Shown in pieces: positions 24,383-32,945 of a stretch of DNA of 41,901 nt (position 1 is its first letter; the number at the start of each line of letters is the position of its first letter). The position numbers and the translations under genes are program-made. Source of the stretch: Deltaproteobacteria bacterium (GTDB taxonomy: Bacteria > Desulfobacterota > Syntrophorhabdia > Syntrophorhabdales > JANXAF01); NCBI GenBank assembly GCA_026417175.1, contig JAOADT010000005.1:1-41901 (forward strand), written 5' to 3'. A model generated the notes under the pieces. It worked only from the letters and a program-made list of their open reading frames with translations. It ran no database searches and was not told the DNA's origin.

Positions 24383-26803
24383 TTGACTAAAGAAGCCGTT
24401 GTAGTTGTTCCAATAGAAGAGGAGATGAAAAAATCTTATCTCGATTATGCTATGAGCACCATAATAGGGAGGGCTCTTCCAGATGTAAGAGACGGGCTTA
24501 AACCTGTACATAGAAGGATTCTTTACGCAATGTATGAGCTGGGAAATTTTCACGATAAGCCTTATAAGAAATCCGCCAGAGTAGTCGGTGATGTAATAGG
24601 TAAGTATCACCCCCACGGAGATCAGGCTGTTTATGACGCAATAACTCGCATGGTTCAGGATTTTTCTCTCAGATACCCTTTGATAGATGGTCAAGGAAAT
24701 TTCGGATCTATTGACGGGGACGAACCGGCTGCAATGAGATATACCGAGATCAGACTTTCAAAGATCGCCGAAGAGCTACTTACAGATATTGAAAAGGACA
24801 CGGTTGACTTTAGACCTAACTATGATGAATCTCTATTTGAGCCACAAGTTCTTCCATCACGTATTCCCAATCTTCTTGTAAACGGATCTTCAGGAATTGC
24901 TGTGGGTATGGCCACAAATATTCCTCCTCATAATCTGAGGGAGATTGTGGATGCCGTACTAGCCTGCATAGACAATCCAGATATCTCGACTGATGAACTC
25001 ATGAAGATAGTCCCAGGTCCAGATTTTCCTACAAGGGGGATCATATATGGTAGACAGGGTATAAGGGAAGCTTATGAAACTGGAAAGGGCCATATTGTTT
25101 TGAGAGCGAGAGTTCACATAGAACAGAGTAAGAAAGATGGAAAAGTAGCAATTGTAGTAACAGAAATACCGTACCAGGTGAATAAGGCGAGACTAATAGA
25201 AAGTATTGTTGACCTTGTGAATACAAGAAAAATAGAAGGCATCTCTAACATAAGGGACGAATCGAGTAGAGAAGGAATGAGAATAGTTATTGAACTTAAA
25301 AGAGGCGAGAGCCCGATGCCTATTCTAAATAAACTTTACAAACACACTCAATTGCAAACTACCTTCGGGATAATCTTCCTTACCATAGTAAATAATGAGC
25401 CTAAGACTTTAAATCTAAAGGGACTAATAAAAGAGTTTATAAGTTTCAGAAAGGAAATCGTAAAGAGACGGTCTCAATTTGAGTTACATAAAGCCCAGGA
25501 GAGACTGCACATTTTGGAAGGTATAAAGTTGGCACTTACCCACATAGACGAAATAATTGCCTTGATAAAAAAATCGAGAAGCGTTCAGGAAGCCAAAGAA
25601 GGACTTATAAAAAATTACGGCCTCACCGAAAAGCAATCTTCGAGTATATTGGAGATGAGACTCCAGAGGCTAACATCTCTTGAACGGCAAAAAATACTTG
25701 AAGAATACAGCCAGACCGAGAGGGAAATAGAAAGGCTTACATCTATTTTAAGAGAAGAAAAGATTCTACTCTCGATAATCAAAGATGAGCTGATAGAGAT
25801 AAAAGAAAAGTACGGGGACGAAAGGTTTACAGAGATATTGGACGAGTTACCGGAAATATCGGTAGAAGATATGATAAAAGAAGAAGAAGTCGTCGTTACG
25901 ATCACTCATAGGGGATTTATTAAAAGAACCTCACTTGACCAATATAAACATCAGGCAAGAGGTGGTAAAGGAAAATTAGGGATTGTGGTCAGGGAAGAAG
26001 ATGTGGTTGAACATATATACACGGTTTCTACCCACTCTCACATTCTTTTTTTTACAAAATCTGGAAAGGCGTACGGACTGAAAGTTTACGCAATACCTGA
26101 AGCACCACTCTCAGCGAAGGGTAAACCCATTCTTAACCTTATAAGTATTGATAACGGAGACGAGATAGCAGCAGTTACACACGTGGACGATTTTTCAGAA
26201 AACAGGTTTCTTTTTTTTGTAACAAAAAAGGGATATGTCAAAAGAATTGAAGTTTCAGAACTAGGATCTCTAAGAACAAAAGGAATAAAAGCTATAAATA
26301 TTCCAGAAGATGACAAACTTGTAGGAGTTTTAGAAACTGACGGTAAAAGAGACATAATCATTGCCACAAAGAGAGGGATGTCAATAAGGATTAGAGAGAC
26401 CGATATACGCACAATGGGAAGGGGGGCGTATGGTGTGATAGGCATAAAACTTAAGGAAGGCGATGAAGTGGCCTCTTGCGATTCAATAAATGATGATAAC
26501 TATCTCTTTACAGTTACAGAAAGGGGTTATGGGAAGTGCACTGTAGCCAAAGAATACAAGACCCAGTCGAGGGGAGGGTTTGGGGTAATAAATGTGAGAA
26601 TAACGCCGAAAAACGGAAGTTTGGTGTGTGTAAAGGAGATAACTCAAAGAGATGAACTTATTTTGATCACGGATAAAGGGAGAACAATTAGATTTAAAGT
26701 CAGTGACATTCCTGTTCAGAAAAGAGGAGGCATTGGAGTCAAGCTTATGGATGTGAACGAAAACGAGAGGATAACAGGTGTTGCAAAGGTGACAGAAGAC
26801 TAG
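24383..26803 (+). CDS. gyrA: DNA gyrase subunit A, TTG start
   Basis: The 806-residue subunit has the breakage-reunion domain with catalytic Tyr120 in AAMRYTE and the QRDR segment [13 protein letters not shown], then coiled-coil and six-repeat C-terminal domains. The GyrA box [11 protein letters not shown] is present, which separates GyrA from ParC. It introduces negative supercoils with GyrB; gyrB is not in the window. The frame opens at 24272, but the TTG at 24383 sits six bases after a strong AGGAGG (24371-24376) and after the promoter, so I use it. Q81 is at the position of E. coli Ser83, a common quinolone-resistance site. The acidic D85 (E. coli Asp87) is kept. Confidence 0.95.
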   Translation: MTKEAVVVVPIEEEMKKSYLDYAMSTIIGRALPDVRDGLKPVHRRILYAMYELGNFHDKPYKKSARVVGDVIGKYHPHGDQAVYDAITRMVQDFSLRYPLIDGQGNFGSIDGDEPAAMRYTEIRLSKIAEELLTDIEKDTVDFRPNYDESLFEPQVLPSRIPNLLVNGSSGIAVGMATNIPPHNLREIVDAVLACIDNPDISTDELMKIVPGPDFPTRGIIYGRQGIREAYETGKGHIVLRARVHIEQSKKDGKVAIVVTEIPYQVNKARLIESIVDLVNTRKIEGISNIRDESSREGMRIVIELKRGESPMPILNKLYKHTQLQTTFGIIFLTIVNNEPKTLNLKGLIKEFISFRKEIVKRRSQFELHKAQERLHILEGIKLALTHIDEIIALIKKSRSVQEAKEGLIKNYGLTEKQSSSILEMRLQRLTSLERQKILEEYSQTEREIERLTSILREEKILLSIIKDELIEIKEKYGDERFTEILDELPEISVEDMIKEEEVVVTITHRGFIKRTSLDQYKHQARGGKGKLGIVVREEDVVEHIYTVSTHSHILFFTKSGKAYGLKVYAIPEAPLSAKGKPILNLISIDNGDEIAAVTHVDDFSENRFLFFVTKKGYVKRIEVSELGSLRTKGIKAINIPEDDKLVGVLETDGKRDIIIATKRGMSIRIRETDIRTMGRGAYGVIGIKLKEGDEVASCDSINDDNYLFTVTERGYGKCTVAKEYKTQSRGGFGVINVRITPKNGSLVCVKEITQRDELILITDKGRTIRFKVSDIPVQKRGGIGVKLMDVNENERITGVAKVTED

Positions 26804-26814
26804 GAAGAAATCAT

Positions 26815-27816
26815 ATGGGTAAAAAGATTACTGTAATTGGAGCAGGGGCATGGGGTACAGCCTTTTCTATGCACCTTTCGAGGCTTGGCAACAGTGTATG
26901 CCTTTGGGTATATGAGAATGATCTGTACGATATTCTTTCAAAAAAGAGAGAAAACACTTACTACCTGCCAGGGTTCTACATTCCAGAGTCTATACAGTTT
27001 ACGACTGACTTTAATGTGGCGACGAAATATTCGAATGATATTGTAGTAAGCGTTCCCTCCCATGCATTTCGTTCTGTCCTTGAAAAAATTAAAGATGGAA
27101 GTGAAGGAAAAAAATTTTTGATTCTTACAAAGGGTCTGGATTTTCAAACTTCCAAAAGGATGAGCGAAATAGTCAAAGAAATCCTAGGTCAAAGAAAGGT
27201 AAAAGTTGCTGTTCTTTCTGGGCCTTCCTTTGCAAAAGAGGTAGCGTCTGGTGTTTTTACATCTGTGGTTGTGGCGTCCGAAGATAGATTTTGCTCAAAG
27301 TACTTCCAGAGGATGCTGCATAGTACGAACTTTAGGGTTTATACCACTGATGACTTAATAGGAGTTGAATTGGGAGGCGCTTTAAAGAATGTCATGGCAA
27401 TAGGGGCTGGAATAATACAGGGTCTCTCCTTAGGGACAAATACGCTTTCAGCTTACATCACGAGGGCACTTGCCGAAATGAAAAGGTTTGGGAAAGCTTT
27501 GGGCGCGAGAGAAAGTACGTTTATGGGTTTATCTGGCATGGGAGATCTTATCCTCACCTCATTTGGACCACTAAGTAGGAATAGATGGTTTGGGATAGAG
27601 CTTGCTAATGGCAAAAATGCTAAAGATTTAATAGAATCACAAAGGTACGTGATTGAGGGGTATTACTCATTGAAAGCGGTTTACAATCTTTCAAAAAAAA
27701 TAGGGGTAGAAATGCCCATAGTATCCGAGCTTTTTTACATTGTTTTCGAGGGAAAAGACATACGTGCGTCGATGAGAGATATAACGGAAAGAGCTATGAA
27801 AGATGAAGACGAATAA
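26815..27816 (+). CDS. gpsA: NAD(P)-dependent glycerol-3-phosphate dehydrogenase
   Basis: GpsA reduces dihydroxyacetone phosphate to sn-glycerol 3-phosphate, the backbone of phospholipids. The 333-residue protein opens with the dinucleotide-binding motif GAGAWGTA (about residues 9-16). It contains SGPSFAKEV, the conserved GGALKNVMAIGAGI with the catalytic lysine, and LSGMGDLILTSFGPLSRNRWFG. Full length. It begins 11 bases after gyrA with GGAAG as ribosome site, so the two form one operon. Confidence 0.96.
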   Translation: MGKKITVIGAGAWGTAFSMHLSRLGNSVCLWVYENDLYDILSKKRENTYYLPGFYIPESIQFTTDFNVATKYSNDIVVSVPSHAFRSVLEKIKDGSEGKKFLILTKGLDFQTSKRMSEIVKEILGQRKVKVAVLSGPSFAKEVASGVFTSVVVASEDRFCSKYFQRMLHSTNFRVYTTDDLIGVELGGALKNVMAIGAGIIQGLSLGTNTLSAYITRALAEMKRFGKALGARESTFMGLSGMGDLILTSFGPLSRNRWFGIELANGKNAKDLIESQRYVIEGYYSLKAVYNLSKKIGVEMPIVSELFYIVFEGKDIRASMRDITERAMKDEDE

Positions 27817-28136
27817 AGAATATCGGGTAAATAAAAGGCAGTTTTGGTTCAGTATTAATTTTTGGTTGTTTGAACATTTCTTTTTTTAAGTTTCTCCTGC
27901 AAAGAATAAAAGCGTATGGTTATTCAAACCAAAAAATTTAAGAAAATAAAAATTACTCCCATTTTTGTTCTTCTTTCTCGAAGGAGTCTCTAAATCTTTA
28001 TTTCCTTGTTTACTTTTCGACAAAGTTCGCTTTCTATTTCTGCATGAGTTGTAAAAATTTTTTACTATGCTTCTGTAATCCGGTAGAATGCTATCTTAAG
28101 CCTAGTCTTTTTAAATTACTGCCATAAGGAGGATCT
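27817..28136. other. Spacer between gpsA and the DUF6125-like gene
   Basis: About 320 AT-rich bases with no supported gene. An imperfect inverted repeat pairs 27857-27874 with 27923-27938 (TTTTTGG and TTTGAA against TTCAAACCAAAAA, with a 3-base bulge and a loop of about 48). It may be a weak terminator or mRNA end structure for gyrA-gpsA. A promoter-like pair TTTACT (28061-28066), 17 bases, TAGAAT (28084-28089) serves the next gene. Confidence 0.45.
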
Positions 28137-28643
28137 ATGGATCTTAGCATTTTCAAGAAAATGGATAAGGAAGAACTCGTAAGTTACATTGAATTCTTAC
28201 TATGGCATTACCGGGTTGTTGATGCGTTTTGGTTCATATATGTAACGGAGAGTCTTAATCAGGAGACGGCAGAGAGAATCAATGAGAAAGTATGGGGAAG
28301 AGTAGCTGGAATGGCCGCAAAAGAAATTGTAAAGAGGTTCAATATAAAAGATAATGGTTTTAAAGGCTTCGCGGAGGCGCTTAAATATTTTACCTGGACT
28401 ATAATTGTCGAGTATAAATTCGAGGAAAAGGATAATGAGCTCATAATAAAGGTACCTGTTTGTCCTACCCAGGAGGCTAGAAAAAGACGGGGACTTCAAG
28501 AATTTGTATGTAAGTTTATGCATCAAGCGGAGTTTGAATCATTTGCTAAAGAGATAGATCCCCGGATAAAAACAGAATGCCTTTTTGCACCTCCTGATCC
28601 CCATCCGGATGATATGTACTGTATGTGGAGGTTTACTGTTTGA
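28137..28643 (+). CDS. DUF6125-like cysteine-containing cytoplasmic protein
   Basis: The 168-residue protein has a helical N-terminal half and a conserved-looking C-terminal half with four spaced cysteines (C109, C125, C148, C162) in the context [19 protein letters not shown] and [26 protein letters not shown] recall this pattern from DUF6125 proteins of anaerobes, related to small-molecule hydrolase-like folds. The function is unknown, and the cysteines could bind a metal or Fe-S cluster. AAGGAGG precedes the ATG. It stands alone with its own promoter-like sequence. Confidence 0.65.
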   Translation: MDLSIFKKMDKEELVSYIEFLLWHYRVVDAFWFIYVTESLNQETAERINEKVWGRVAGMAAKEIVKRFNIKDNGFKGFAEALKYFTWTIIVEYKFEEKDNELIIKVPVCPTQEARKRRGLQEFVCKFMHQAEFESFAKEIDPRIKTECLFAPPDPHPDDMYCMWRFTV

Positions 28644-29545
28644 ACCTTAAATTGTTCTACGCACAATAAATCCTAAATTTGGAGCAGAACGGAACTAGAG
28701 AGAAAAAATAAAAAAAGAATTAATATGTTTTCTGTGTTATTTTTGCCTCCATGTAAGGGTCCTTACAAATGTAAGATTAAACCCTATTGATTCAAGCACA
28801 ACGCTTACCACATTTAAAACTTGCTCGTACATCTGGGCCTTTCCGATCCACTTATTGATTTGGAGAATCGTTTGTGGATCAATTTTCAAAAGCACTCTCT
28901 TTTAAAAAAACTGAATGAGACCGGTTAAACAAAGATATAGGGTATGCCTCTAACCTTAATGTCCTATCAAACTTAAAAAGTCCCATCAGATGTTCGGCTC
29001 TCCTTTAAATGTTAAATTAGCAGAAAGGCACTTAGTTATTGCTCCAAATGATAAGGGCAAAACCTAGTAGTAAATCCAAAAACGTACTGATAATTATAGT
29101 ACACGACGTGCGAAAAAAAGCTGAGAAATGTTGTGGGTTATTTTATTTGTTTCTTAGTCTTTGAAAATGTATTGAAAGGATGTGCTTGATTGTGGCATGG
29201 AGTATATAACCGAAACAAAGATTGGCAAAAATTTTACGATCGATCTTGGTCTTGAAGTACTCCAAACACATCGCTTATAAGGTTGTGTATTCGCAAGCTT
29301 CTAGGATTACGCTTGCTAATAATAAGGGTCTTTGTGAAACACTCGCTACTATTACATCACTAATTCTAATAATAAGATAAATTGTAGTTTTTAAAGCTTA
29401 TGGAAGTTGCCGCATATGAGTAAAATATGTGGATGAAATTCCAATCATCGTGGGATTTTTCTATATAGAGATCCTGTCTATTAAAGATATTTTCTGTTTT
29501 TTGTCAAACATTTGTGTGGCGAATAGAATTTCTTGGTTATTTGTT
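28644..29545. other. Gene-poor AT-rich interval
   Basis: About 900 bases without a gene I can support fully. It holds a short minus-strand frame at 28737-28895 (listed separately), a 16-base inverted repeat TGTAAGGGTCCTTACA inside it (28752-28767), and an inverted repeat GTACTGATAATTATAGTAC (29084-29102) with a 5-bp outer arm. A minus-strand frame 29143-29397 has one stop in 85 codons but no start or family. No tRNA or known RNA was recognised. Confidence 0.5.
28737..28895 (-). pseudogene. Short coding-like fragment, possible gene remnant
   Basis: A 52-codon frame from GTG at 28895 to TAA at 28737 reads VLLKIDPQTILQINKWIGKA and ends with IGFNLTFVRTLTWRQK. The amino-acid make-up looks protein-like, but there is no convincing ribosome site and a stop lies three codons before the GTG. 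It could be the decayed C-terminus of a larger gene or a small real gene. No family recognised. Confidence 0.25.
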
Positions 29546-30877
29546 TCAATTACTAAACGGGATCACCCATATAAAAAGAGCCGGAATATAGCACGCCACA
29601 AGGGAAATTATAACGTACGGTACAGTCACACTGAAAAATTCCCTAAGCCCAACATATCTCTGTTCCTCCCTTTCCGCACAACACTTTGCAACGAATAAGG
29701 CAGGCGCTCCGGCTATCGTTAAATTGCTTCCCAGTGTACCAGCCCAGAGTAACATCCAGTATAAAGGCCATGGGTTGATCTCTGCGGTCTTAGCCATATC
29801 ACGTATCACATAAAGCATCGTAAGTATATAAGCATCGTGTTCCACGATCCCTACAATAGGAGCAGTTACCCAGTAAAGAAGAGTGCTCCCCATTATCAAA
29901 CTTTTTTCGATAACTGGTGTTAGTGCATCAGCTATCACTTTTATCACTCCAGCATGTTCCAATCCTCCAACAAGTGAAAAGAGTGAGACATAAAATGCTA
30001 TTGCTCTCCAGTCTAACTCACAAAGAGCCTGTTCCACCTTGGGTATTTCTAAACTGAACTTGTTCCGAAAAAGTTCAAAAATCAAAACAAGTAGGATTGC
30101 ACCCATAAGGGCAATAAAACCTAAATGATAACCAAAAACAGGTCTAAATGCCATTCCGAGTATTGTGAGTAAAAAAACTCCGCACGATGTCAAAGCAAAT
30201 CTTTTATCCTTTATATGGTCTAGCGGATTCTCATCAACAGATTGAACATCCATACTTAGCCCCTTGTACTCCCTCGCAAATTTCATATAGAAGAAAGCAC
30301 AAGTCACAATATAAGAAATCAAAAGAATGAAAAAAGAGGAAGGTCTATCAGAATGCCAAATAAAACCCCAGAACTCGATCCCAGTAACACTGTGTAAAAG
30401 CTGAGGGGGAAGATCACCAAGAAGCATTGCTGTTCCCATGAAATTCGCACACAATCCCACAAAAAGTACGGGTTTGAATGCATCGAACTTGAATCGCCTG
30501 CAAGCGTGAAATATTACAGGAGCAAACATAAGAACAACGACCACATTATCTATGAGCATAGACACAAATCCGGCGATCACACCTACAGCAGTGACGTATA
30601 AGGCTACGTTCCCTTTTGAAAGTTTCAACATAAGTGAAGAAAGAAACTCCGGTACACCAGATTTGCCAAAATATCCAGATATCATCCATATGCTCAAAAG
30701 TATAAAGATCACGTTCCAGTCCACATTTTGAAAAGCCTCTATATCGCTCATAATACCAAAGATGACCATAAAGATGACCCCTAGTACAGCGGCAACTACA
30801 GTATCTATCCATCCAACAATAACGAGAAACACACTTCCAAGAAATATAGCACTAGCGACTATTTGGGTTAAGTCCAT
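29546..30877 (-). CDS. NhaD/SLC13-type ion transporter
   Basis: This very hydrophobic 443-residue protein has about 11-12 predicted membrane helices and the layout of the ArsB/NhaD ion-transporter superfamily. The features are a short N-terminal helix pair, the pore-like VSMLIDNVVVVLMFAPV segment, GLCANFMGTAMLLGDLPPQLL, and later GIVEHDAYILTMLYVI and GSNLTIAGAPALFVAK. NhaD-type members exchange sodium for protons and others carry organic or inorganic anions. Its place directly after the sodium-pump beta subunit favours a sodium-linked role, which is inferred. GGAGAG precedes the ATG. Only 21 bases separate it from the beta subunit gene. Confidence 0.8.
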   Translation of the reverse strand: MDLTQIVASAIFLGSVFLVIVGWIDTVVAAVLGVIFMVIFGIMSDIEAFQNVDWNVIFILLSIWMISGYFGKSGVPEFLSSLMLKLSKGNVALYVTAVGVIAGFVSMLIDNVVVVLMFAPVIFHACRRFKFDAFKPVLFVGLCANFMGTAMLLGDLPPQLLHSVTGIEFWGFIWHSDRPSSFFILLISYIVTCAFFYMKFAREYKGLSMDVQSVDENPLDHIKDKRFALTSCGVFLLTILGMAFRPVFGYHLGFIALMGAILLVLIFELFRNKFSLEIPKVEQALCELDWRAIAFYVSLFSLVGGLEHAGVIKVIADALTPVIEKSLIMGSTLLYWVTAPIVGIVEHDAYILTMLYVIRDMAKTAEINPWPLYWMLLWAGTLGSNLTIAGAPALFVAKCCAEREEQRYVGLREFFSVTVPYVIISLVACYIPALFIWVIPFSN

Positions 30878-30898
30878 TTTTCTCTCCTAATTTATTAT

Positions 30899-32017
30899 TT
30901 ATTTAAGCAATGTCAAAAATGCCCCTGCTGCAACAGCGGTTCCAATAACCCCTGCAACATTGGGACCCATAGCGTGCATAAGGAGGAAGTTCTTAGGGTC
31001 TGCTTCTTGACCTATCTTTTGGGATACACGAGCTGCCATGGGAACAGCAGAGACACCTGCTGAGCCGATTAGAGGGTTTATCTTCTCTTTCAGGAAAAGG
31101 TTCATGAACTTTGCAAGGAGTATTCCTCCTGCTGTTGAGAATGCGAATGCCACAAGACCTAAAAAGAATATAAAAATGGGTCTAGGGTTTAGAAAAACCT
31201 CTGCTTTCATTGTGGAACCTACCGATATACCCAAAAAGATTGTGACTATGTTTAGTAGCTCATTCTGAGATGCTTTAAGGAGTCTCTCTACCACCCTACA
31301 TTCTCTGAAGAGATTTCCTATCATGAACATACCCATAAGTGGAGCAGCAGGAGGAGTAAGGAGACAGATAACTATCGTTCCAATTATGGGGAATACAATC
31401 TTTTCAGTCTTTGATACGGGACGAAGCTGTTTCATCCTTATCTTTCTCTCTTTCTCAGTGGTTAAGAGCTTCATAATAGGTGGTTGGATGAGAGGTACCA
31501 TTGCCATATAGGAGTATGCTGCAACTGCAACCATACCTAAGATATGTGGAGCTAAAGATGAGGCAAGGTATATTGTTGTTGGACCATCTGCACCACCTAT
31601 TATACCTATAGATGCCGCCTCTTTAAGGTCAAAACCTAAAAGGAGAGAGCCGAAAAAGGCAACATAAACACCAAGCTGAGCTGATGCGCCGAGAAGTAAT
31701 GTTTTTGGGTTTGCTATCATTGGACCAAAGTCCGTTAAGGCACCTATTCCTAAGAATATGAGACAAGGGATTATCTCTGTTTCTATCCCGTATTTGAAGA
31801 AGAGGTTTATGAGTTCTCCTGGGCCTGTAAGTGGGGCGATGGGCATATTTACTAAAAAGATGCTGAAGCCTATTGGAACTAAAAGGAGGGGTTCAAAATC
31901 TTTTTTTATTGCGAGATACATGAAGAAGAAACCTATAAACCACATTATCACATGGCCTACTGTGAGATGGAAAATACCTGTTTTCACGATCATCTTTTCA
32001 AAGAAGGCCAAATCCAT
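30899..32017 (-). CDS. Sodium-translocating decarboxylase beta subunit (OadB-type)
   Basis: The beta subunit is the membrane channel that couples decarboxylation of a biotin-bound carboxyl group to sodium export. The 372-residue protein has about nine helices and the family motifs [75 protein letters not shown] and [20 protein letters not shown] use the ATG at 32017, which follows an AAGGAGGGT site and begins one base after the gamma stop; an in-frame start further up would overlap that gene. No biotin protein or carboxyltransferase is in the window, so oxaloacetate, methylmalonyl-CoA and glutaconyl-CoA remain possible substrates. Confidence 0.93.
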   Translation of the reverse strand: MDLAFFEKMIVKTGIFHLTVGHVIMWFIGFFFMYLAIKKDFEPLLLVPIGFSIFLVNMPIAPLTGPGELINLFFKYGIETEIIPCLIFLGIGALTDFGPMIANPKTLLLGASAQLGVYVAFFGSLLLGFDLKEAASIGIIGGADGPTTIYLASSLAPHILGMVAVAAYSYMAMVPLIQPPIMKLLTTEKERKIRMKQLRPVSKTEKIVFPIIGTIVICLLTPPAAPLMGMFMIGNLFRECRVVERLLKASQNELLNIVTIFLGISVGSTMKAEVFLNPRPIFIFFLGLVAFAFSTAGGILLAKFMNLFLKEKINPLIGSAGVSAVPMAARVSQKIGQEADPKNFLLMHAMGPNVAGVIGTAVAAGAFLTLLK

Positions 32018-32018
32018 A

Positions 32019-32150
32019 TCACTTACCCTCCTTCTTCTCAAATCTCCTCACAAAGAAACTCATGAGATTCACACTTATCTCAAGGATGATAAGGGCAATG
32101 AAGACTGTTGAAAACCCTATGAGAGCAACTTTGATACCTTCCTGAAGCAT
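32019..32150 (-). CDS. Sodium-pump decarboxylase gamma subunit (OadG-like), 43 residues
   Basis: This short gene encodes [20 protein letters not shown], continuing as one membrane helix (to about residue 31), then a basic/acidic tail ending [12 protein letters not shown]. One N-terminal helix starting with a GxxxxxxGFxTVF pattern is typical of OadG/gamma subunits, which help assemble the decarboxylase. It is shorter than usual because it lacks the C-terminal zinc-binding tail. GAGGAGGAAATGAG places a strong ribosome site before the ATG. The stop is one base before the beta subunit start, so the two are coupled. Confidence 0.8.
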   Translation of the reverse strand: MLQEGIKVALIGFSTVFIALIILEISVNLMSFFVRRFEKKEGK

Positions 32151-32181
32151 CTCATTTCCTCCTCAGATTTTGGTTTCCTAA

Positions 32182-32210
32182 TTTTTAAAGATAAAGGGAT
32201 GGGATGTCAA
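32182..32210 (-). promoter_or_regulatory. Promoter of the sodium-pump operon
   Basis: On the minus strand TTGACA (32205-32210), a 17-base spacer and TAAAAA (32182-32187). The -35 is perfect and the -10 is weak. It drives gamma-beta-permease and lies in the 100-base divergent region shared with the nitroreductase-like gene. Confidence 0.5.
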
Positions 32211-32250
32211 GGGAATAATTTCACAAGGTTTTGTACTCCATAGTCTTGAG

Positions 32251-32940
32251 ATGTTTAAATGTATGGGCTATCATAATAACGTGAAGATAGTATATATTTT
32301 CCTAATTCTTGCTATATCAGGGGGTCTCATGGAGGCTTTATCAGAAGAGATTACTTTCCTTCCTGAGCCTTCAAAGAAGGGGCAGATGTCATTTGAGGAA
32401 ACCATCTTTCTTAGAAGGTCAGTAAGGGAATTTTCGGATTACCCTTTGAGTCTAAAAGATTTATCCCAGCTTCTTTGGGTCTCGCAAGGGAAGGTAAAAT
32501 CTGGAAGAAGAGCAGCACCCTCTGCAGGTGCCCTTTATCCCTTAGAGATTTACGCTGTCTGTGGAAATGTGAAAGGATTAACTCCTGGTGTATACAGATA
32601 CGACTCAAAAAAACATTCCCTTCAGAAGATTACTGAAGGAGATAGAAGAATAGTCCTTTCTAGTGCTGCCCTAGGACAGTACTGGGTGAAAGATGCCCCT
32701 TTAAGCATCGTTATAAGTGCCATTTTTGAGAGAACTACAAAAAAATACGGCGAACGCGGAATAAGATACGTATTTATAGAAGTGGGACACGTGGCTCAAA
32801 ATATATTACTTCAAGCAGTGGCTTTAAATTTAGGAGCGGTACCTGTTGGGGCCTTTTACGACGATGAAGTAAAAAAGGCTTTGAATATCCCCTCAGATGA
32901 GCAGCCTCTTTACATAATTCCCATAGGTAAAGAAAAATAG
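32251..32940 (+). CDS. SagB-type nitroreductase-family protein, membrane-anchored or secreted
   Basis: The 229-residue product contains an FMN nitroreductase fold of the SagB type: FLRRSVREFSDYPLSLKDLSQLLW, RAAPSAGALYPLEIYAV, APLSIVISAIFERTTKKYGERGIRYVFIEVGHVAQNILLQAVALNLGAVPVG and LNIPSDEQPLYIIPIG. A hydrophobic segment (about residues 11-27) precedes it, so it may be exported or tethered. SagB domains oxidise azoles in toxin pathways, but stand-alone forms like this are common and unassigned. The start is uncertain: 32251, 32263, or GTG at 32281, which would begin exactly at the signal-like segment. No strong ribosome site distinguishes them. It converges with the polymerase gene, 5 bases apart. 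Confidence 0.85.
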   Translation: MFKCMGYHNNVKIVYIFLILAISGGLMEALSEEITFLPEPSKKGQMSFEETIFLRRSVREFSDYPLSLKDLSQLLWVSQGKVKSGRRAAPSAGALYPLEIYAVCGNVKGLTPGVYRYDSKKHSLQKITEGDRRIVLSSAALGQYWVKDAPLSIVISAIFERTTKKYGERGIRYVFIEVGHVAQNILLQAVALNLGAVPVGAFYDDEVKKALNIPSDEQPLYIIPIGKEK

Positions 32941-32945
32941 AAATA

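Noticed and set aside
29143-29397. 85-codon minus-strand frame with one stop
   Set aside because: In AT-rich DNA, with many frames inspected, this length is not significant; no start, ribosome site or family.
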